A DNA stretch of 47,421 nt, taken from an uncultured Rubrobacteraceae bacterium (lineage in GTDB: Bacteria > Actinomycetota > Rubrobacteria > Rubrobacterales > Rubrobacteraceae). A program made the translations under genes and the position numbers. The notes under the pieces were generated by a model that saw only the letters and a list, made by a program, of their open reading frames with translations, was not told the origin of the DNA and did not search any database. The stretch lies in assembly GCA_902806075.1 (NCBI GenBank), contig CADCVG010000073.1, positions 1 through 47,421 of the forward strand, given 5' to 3'. Below, piece after piece: positions 43,802-47,421 of the stretch (position 1 is the first letter of the stretch; the number at the start of each line of letters is the position of its first letter).

Positions 43802-44244
43802 GCATACAGGACGACATCTCGCGCGACACCAGGGAGGCGATGAAGGGCCGGGACAAGCCCCGAGTCGAGGCCCTGCGCATGCTCAGCGCCGCACTGAAGA
43901 ACGCCGAGATCGAGGAGGGTAGGCCCCTCAAAGAGGAAGAGGAGATGGCGATCCTCAGGCGCCAGCTAAAACAACGCGAGGAGTCCGCCGAGGCGTTCCG
44001 CAATGCTGGCCGCGAGGAGCAGGCCCGGGCCGAGGAGGCGGAGGCGGGGATCGTACGTGACTACCTTCCCGCTCCGCTCTCCGACGAGGAGTTGGACAGG
44101 GTCGTCGAGGAGGCGATCAACGAGACGGGTGCGACGAGCATGCGGGAGATGGGCACCGTAATGGGACGGGCGAACGCGATCGCCGGGAACCGGGCAGACG
44201 GTAGGAGGCTCTCTCAGCTCGTACGGGTGCGGTTGCAGGGGTAA
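43798..44244 (+). CDS. yqeY: GatB/YqeY domain protein
   Basis: A 148-residue helical protein of the YqeY family, related to the tail domain of GatB, which binds tRNA; its own role is unclear. Signature DYLPAPLSDEELDRVVEEAI is intact, as is the final MGTVMGRANAIAGNRADGRRLSQLV. GTG at 43798 overlaps the HIT stop; a longer frame upstream is non-native. Confidence 0.92.
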   Translation: MSIQDDISRDTREAMKGRDKPRVEALRMLSAALKNAEIEEGRPLKEEEEMAILRRQLKQREESAEAFRNAGREEQARAEEAEAGIVRDYLPAPLSDEELDRVVEEAINETGATSMREMGTVMGRANAIAGNRADGRRLSQLVRVRLQG

Positions 44245-44318
44245 AATACAGGTGAGATACAAGCTTAGACCGAGGAGGGAACACGGACATTACTTCTAGC
44301 AATCAGGTAGAGGCCAAG

Positions 44319-45266
44319 TTGGTCGTGCCGCCGGGACGGATGCTGGAGGTCTTTGGGGACCGGGACGCGGTGTTGCGGCGGGTCGAAGAGCTCGTAGAGT
44401 GCGAGGTGATCGTGCGGGGGAACGAGATCCTCTTGCACGGCGACGAGGCGGCGGTCGAGAGGGCCGAGGCAGTCTTCGATGGGCTCGTGGGCCTCGCGGA
44501 GACCGGCAACCACCCGACACCCGAGACTGCCGAGCGGCTCTACAGGATGGGTGCCGGCGGTGACGGCAAGGAGGTCTTGGGAGACGTCATCGTCTCGCAC
44601 CGGGGCCGCCGCGTGGCGCCGAAGACCCGCAACCAGAAAGCCTATACCGACGCCATTCGCAAGGACCAAGTCGTCTTCGGCCTCGGACCGGCGGGTACTG
44701 GAAAGACTTATCTCGCTGTGGCGCTTGCGGTAGATGCGCTCAACAGGGGGGAGGTCACCAGGATCATTTTGACCCGGCCGGCGGTCGAGGCGGGGGAGTC
44801 GCTCGGCTTCTTGCCGGGGGACGTGATGGCAAAGGTCGACCCGTACTTCAGGCCACTTTATGATGCTCTGTACGAGATGATCGACCCGGCCAAGTTCCAG
44901 GCACACCTGGAGCGGGGTATAATCGAGATTGCACCTTTGGCGTTTATGAGAGGCCGTACCTTGAACGATGCGTTCGTCATCCTGGATGAGGCGCAGAACA
45001 CGACGCCGCAGCAGATGAAGATGTTCCTCACGCGGCTCGGGTTCGGCTCGAAGATGGTCATAACCGGGGATACCACCCAGGTAGACCTGCCGAAGGGGAC
45101 TTCGAGCGGCCTGGAGGACGCCCAGAGGAAGCTCACCGGTGTCGAGGGCGTCTCCTTCGTGCGCCTCAAGCGCGACGATATCGTGCGCAGCGATCTCGTA
45201 ATGCGGATCGTGGACGCCTACGACGACATCGTAGCCGTCGATCATACCTCCAAAGGCGAGAGCTAG
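44319..45266 (+). CDS. phoH: PhoH-like ATPase
   Basis: A 315-residue P-loop protein, probably an RNA-linked ATPase paired with YbeY in rRNA metabolism. Walker A GPAGTGKT is at 123-130 and Walker B AFVILDEAQN near 221; SLGFLPGDVMAKVDPY is a PhoH block. TTG at 44319 has only a weak ribosome-binding site. A strong GAGGAGGG (44272-44279) lies 9 bases before an in-frame ATT (44289), which would add ten residues (MTSSNQVEAK) that look like the usual PhoH N-terminus. The true start may therefore be ATT. Confidence 0.92.
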   Translation: MVVPPGRMLEVFGDRDAVLRRVEELVECEVIVRGNEILLHGDEAAVERAEAVFDGLVGLAETGNHPTPETAERLYRMGAGGDGKEVLGDVIVSHRGRRVAPKTRNQKAYTDAIRKDQVVFGLGPAGTGKTYLAVALAVDALNRGEVTRIILTRPAVEAGESLGFLPGDVMAKVDPYFRPLYDALYEMIDPAKFQAHLERGIIEIAPLAFMRGRTLNDAFVILDEAQNTTPQQMKMFLTRLGFGSKMVITGDTTQVDLPKGTSSGLEDAQRKLTGVEGVSFVRLKRDDIVRSDLVMRIVDAYDDIVAVDHTSKGES

Positions 45267-45284
45267 GCGGTCCCGAGGGCAGAG

Positions 45285-46850
45285 ATGAGCGAAGAGAACG
45301 GAGCCCCGGACCGAGAAGCGCCCGCGAGCGTACCCGCGGGCATGAACGCGGACGCATCCACGAACGGCTCGCCCGCCAGGAAGGCGGAGGAGTTCCACCG
45401 GCCGCCGTCGCGGTTGGAGAAGCTGCGGGCCAGGCTCGAGGGGATGCCCCGAAGGCGGTTCTACGTAGGGTTGATCCTCGTCATCTGGGCCTCACTGACG
45501 CTCCTGATCGGGGTGGACCTCCGCCCCTTCACTCCGAACCCCTGGACCATGTTCCTGGGAGTGGGGATCGTGGTGGCGACCGAGATGTGGGTTATCTGGT
45601 ATTTCCTGGAGCGGTTCGGAAAGAAGATCCTTCGGGCCAACGCCCTCATCCGCATCCTGCTTGCGGCCTCGCTTCTAATCCTCTTTACCGCTCTCGCCAG
45701 GGTCTTCGTCTTGCTCTCGCTCCCGCCTTACCTCATCCCGCTTGCGGGTTTGAGCATCCTCGGTACCATCCTCCTGGGGCCGCGGTTGATGTTCGTTATG
45801 GTCGTCATCACGAGCGTCAACGTCGGCATCATCGCGGACAGCGACTTCTCCCTTACCTCCGCACTGCTACTGACGTCGGGGTTTGCGATCTACACGGTCC
45901 TGCGGGTAGGGCCGCGGATAGAGCTCTTGCGAGCCGGGCTGCTCATCGCCCTCGTCTCCGGGATAGTCATGTTCGCGGTCGCCCTGATCGGGGGCGGCAG
46001 CCTGAGGTCCGCGGCGGAGCTCGGCGGGATAGGGCTCGCCAATGGCCTTCTCTCCCTGATGCTTGCGATGGTCCTCTTGCCGCTCTTGGAGAACGCCTTC
46101 AACATCCTCACGCCCCAGAAGCTACTGGAACTCGCCGATACCGGCAACCCCTTGCTGCAGAAGCTCCTGCGAGGGGCTCCGGGGACCTTTACCCACTCGA
46201 TGCAGGTCGGAGAGCTCTCGCGCAACGCCGCGGAGCGCATAGGGGCAGACTCCTTACTCGCGCGCGTGGGCGCTTACTACCACGACGTCGGCAAGCTCGA
46301 GCACCCCAACTACTTTATAGAGAACCAGATCTCACGCATGAACCCGCATGCGACCCTCACTCCTGTCCTCTCCGCCCGGATCATCAAACGCCACGTGAAG
46401 GACGGCGTGTATCTCGGACGCGAGTGGAACCTGCCCCAGGAGGTCCTGGCCATGATCGCCGAACACCACGGCACGACCCGCATCGAGTACTTTTACCGCA
46501 AGGCCCTCCAGGATGCCGTCGCCAACAGCGCAAGCGTCAACGAGACCGACTTCCGCTACACTGGCCCCCGTCCGAAGAGCAAGGAGGCCGGTATACTGAT
46601 GCTCGCCGACTCCATAGAAGCGACCGTCAAGTCGCTTGAAAAACCGACCCCCAAACGCATCCGGGATATCGTCAGCAGCACCATACGCGGCAAGCTCGAG
46701 GATGGCCAGTTCGACGAGTGCGAGTTGACGATGCACGAGATCCACGAGACCGGTGAGGCTATCCTCGAAGCCCTCATAGGCTTTATCGGTCCTCGCATCG
46801 AGTACCCAGAAGCCCCCGCCGAAAAAGCCCCTCCCTCCCCAACCCCCTGA
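45285..46850 (+). CDS. 7TM-type HD-domain phosphohydrolase (PgpH-like)
   Basis: A 521-residue protein: polar N-terminus (1-57), seven or so membrane helices (about 60-275), then a cytosolic HD domain with His304 (FTHSMQVGE) and His333-Asp334 (YYHDVGKLEHP). This is the core of PgpH, a c-di-AMP phosphodiesterase. The long extracellular domain of PgpH (several hundred residues before the helices) is absent, so the protein is a short form. Position between phoH and ybeY is conserved. Substrate is inferred from family. Confidence 0.9.
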   Translation: MSEENGAPDREAPASVPAGMNADASTNGSPARKAEEFHRPPSRLEKLRARLEGMPRRRFYVGLILVIWASLTLLIGVDLRPFTPNPWTMFLGVGIVVATEMWVIWYFLERFGKKILRANALIRILLAASLLILFTALARVFVLLSLPPYLIPLAGLSILGTILLGPRLMFVMVVITSVNVGIIADSDFSLTSALLLTSGFAIYTVLRVGPRIELLRAGLLIALVSGIVMFAVALIGGGSLRSAAELGGIGLANGLLSLMLAMVLLPLLENAFNILTPQKLLELADTGNPLLQKLLRGAPGTFTHSMQVGELSRNAAERIGADSLLARVGAYYHDVGKLEHPNYFIENQISRMNPHATLTPVLSARIIKRHVKDGVYLGREWNLPQEVLAMIAEHHGTTRIEYFYRKALQDAVANSASVNETDFRYTGPRPKSKEAGILMLADSIEATVKSLEKPTPKRIRDIVSSTIRGKLEDGQFDECELTMHEIHETGEAILEALIGFIGPRIEYPEAPAEKAPPSPTP

Positions 46851-46855
46851 GGCCG

Positions 46856-47275
46856 ATGCCCTTCTCCGTTGCCGTCGTGGATGAGGCCGGGTACGATGGG
46901 CTCGTCCACGAACGAGCCACGCAGCTCTGCGCCGCCGCCTTCTCCGCCCGCGGCCTCGACGTTGACCGTATGGGTGAGGTCTCGGTCGCCCTGGTGCCTT
47001 TAAACATGATCCATGAGCTGAACCTGAAGTACAGGGCGATAGACTCTCCGACCGACGTGTTGAGCTTCGGAATAGACGGGCCGTATGGGGAGATGGTCGG
47101 TGAGATCGTGATAGCGCCCGAGTACGTGCGTTCCGACCGGGACCGGGTCGAGGAGTTGGTGATCCACGGGGCGCTGCACCTGGCCGGGATGGATCACGGG
47201 GACGAGTTCGAGGGGACCGAGATGGCGGCGGTGCAGGAGGCTGTGTTAGGGGAGACTGGTGCTCGGGAGCAGTAA
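46856..47275 (+). CDS. ybeY: Endoribonuclease YbeY (rRNA maturation)
   Basis: A 139-residue metal-dependent RNase for 16S 3'-end processing and quality control. The zinc motif H-x3-H-x5-H is intact: His104, His108, His114 (VIHGALHLAGMDHGDE). SPTDVLSF is a family block. It follows the HD-domain gene by 5 bases and overlaps the dgkA-like start. Confidence 0.95.
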   Translation: MPFSVAVVDEAGYDGLVHERATQLCAAAFSARGLDVDRMGEVSVALVPLNMIHELNLKYRAIDSPTDVLSFGIDGPYGEMVGEIVIAPEYVRSDRDRVEELVIHGALHLAGMDHGDEFEGTEMAAVQEAVLGETGAREQ

Positions 47276-47421
47276 GAAAGGGGAGGCGAAGGGCACGAAG
47301 CCTGGGAAGGGGCAGCAGGGGGTTGCGCGCTCCTTCAACCACGCTTACCGCGGACTGATCTACGCGGTGCGCACCCAGCGCAACATGCGCTTCCACGTGG
47401 TCGCGTCGGTGGTGGTCCTGG
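47259..47421 (+). CDS. Diacylglycerol / undecaprenol kinase family, N-terminal part (cut by window edge)
   Basis: The 54 visible residues have a Lys/Gly-rich tail, then SFNHAYRGLIYAVRTQRNMRF, the amphipathic entry helix of the DgkA family, and the start of a membrane helix (HVVASVVVL). DgkA-type enzymes phosphorylate undecaprenol in Gram-positive bacteria. The GTG start at 47259 overlaps ybeY. The ybeY-dgkA order is common and supports the call. Confidence 0.82.
   Translation, partial: MLGSSKKGEAKGTKPGKGQQGVARSFNHAYRGLIYAVRTQRNMRFHVVASVVVL

Overview
The window is 47.4 kb of high-GC bacterial chromosome, almost fully coding, with frequent GTG/TTG starts, many 1-4 base start/stop overlaps, and several genes whose start codon lies only 6-8 bases after a TAGAAT/TAAAAT -10 element (leaderless-type). 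GC content, leaderless starts and gene order (tig-clpP-clpX-valS-folC-ndk-maf-radC-mreBCD-rodA-rplU-rpmA-obg-nadD-rsfS-comEA-comEC-holA-rpsT-lepA-hrcA-dnaJ-rsmE-HIT-yqeY-phoH-HD-ybeY-dgkA) suggest a deep-branching actinobacterium, perhaps Rubrobacter-like. That taxon is an inference; no 16S gene is present.

Layout. 1-3.0 kb: end of a cobalamin operon (ferredoxin end, cbiC, a structured 274-bp gap, cbiX, cobT), running on into birA and a nitrilase-family gene. 4.8-7.2 kb: a small unknown gene and a membrane-anchored sulfatase/LTA-synthase-like enzyme. 7.2-10.5 kb: tRNA-His followed by a low-GC accessory patch. The patch holds one large unknown gene split by a frameshift and, at its far edge, a broken tyrosine recombinase. 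10.5-11.3 kb: a sortase with a strong terminator, then tRNA-Leu. 11.5-27.8 kb: a long housekeeping run for protein folding and proteolysis (tig, clpP, clpX), tRNA charging (valS), folate (folC), nucleotide metabolism (ndk, maf), cell shape (mreBCD-rodA), ribosome assembly (rplU, rpmA, obg, rsfS) and NAD synthesis (nadD). 27.8-35.5 kb: tRNA-Ala and a competence/replication cluster (comEA, comEC, holA). 35.6-38.1 kb: a two-gene ABC exporter on the minus strand. 38.4-47.4 kb: rpsT (minus), then lepA and the hrcA-dnaJ-rsmE-HIT-yqeY-phoH-HD phosphohydrolase-ybeY-dgkA series.

The two most informative anomalies are both signs of past DNA acquisition. (1) The 7.7-10.5 kb patch next to tRNA-His has lower GC, a frameshifted gene of about 800 codons carrying a HEPN-like R-x4-H motif, and an integrase remnant. 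(2) A 617-bp direct repeat of the 3' end of comEC (about 94% identical by hand count, ungapped, differences mostly synonymous) flanks about 2.4 kb that carries a GYD-domain gene and a haloalkane dehalogenase. This is the layout expected if a circle or incoming fragment carrying a comEC allele recombined into comEC. No CRISPR array, rRNA operon or intact insertion sequence was seen.
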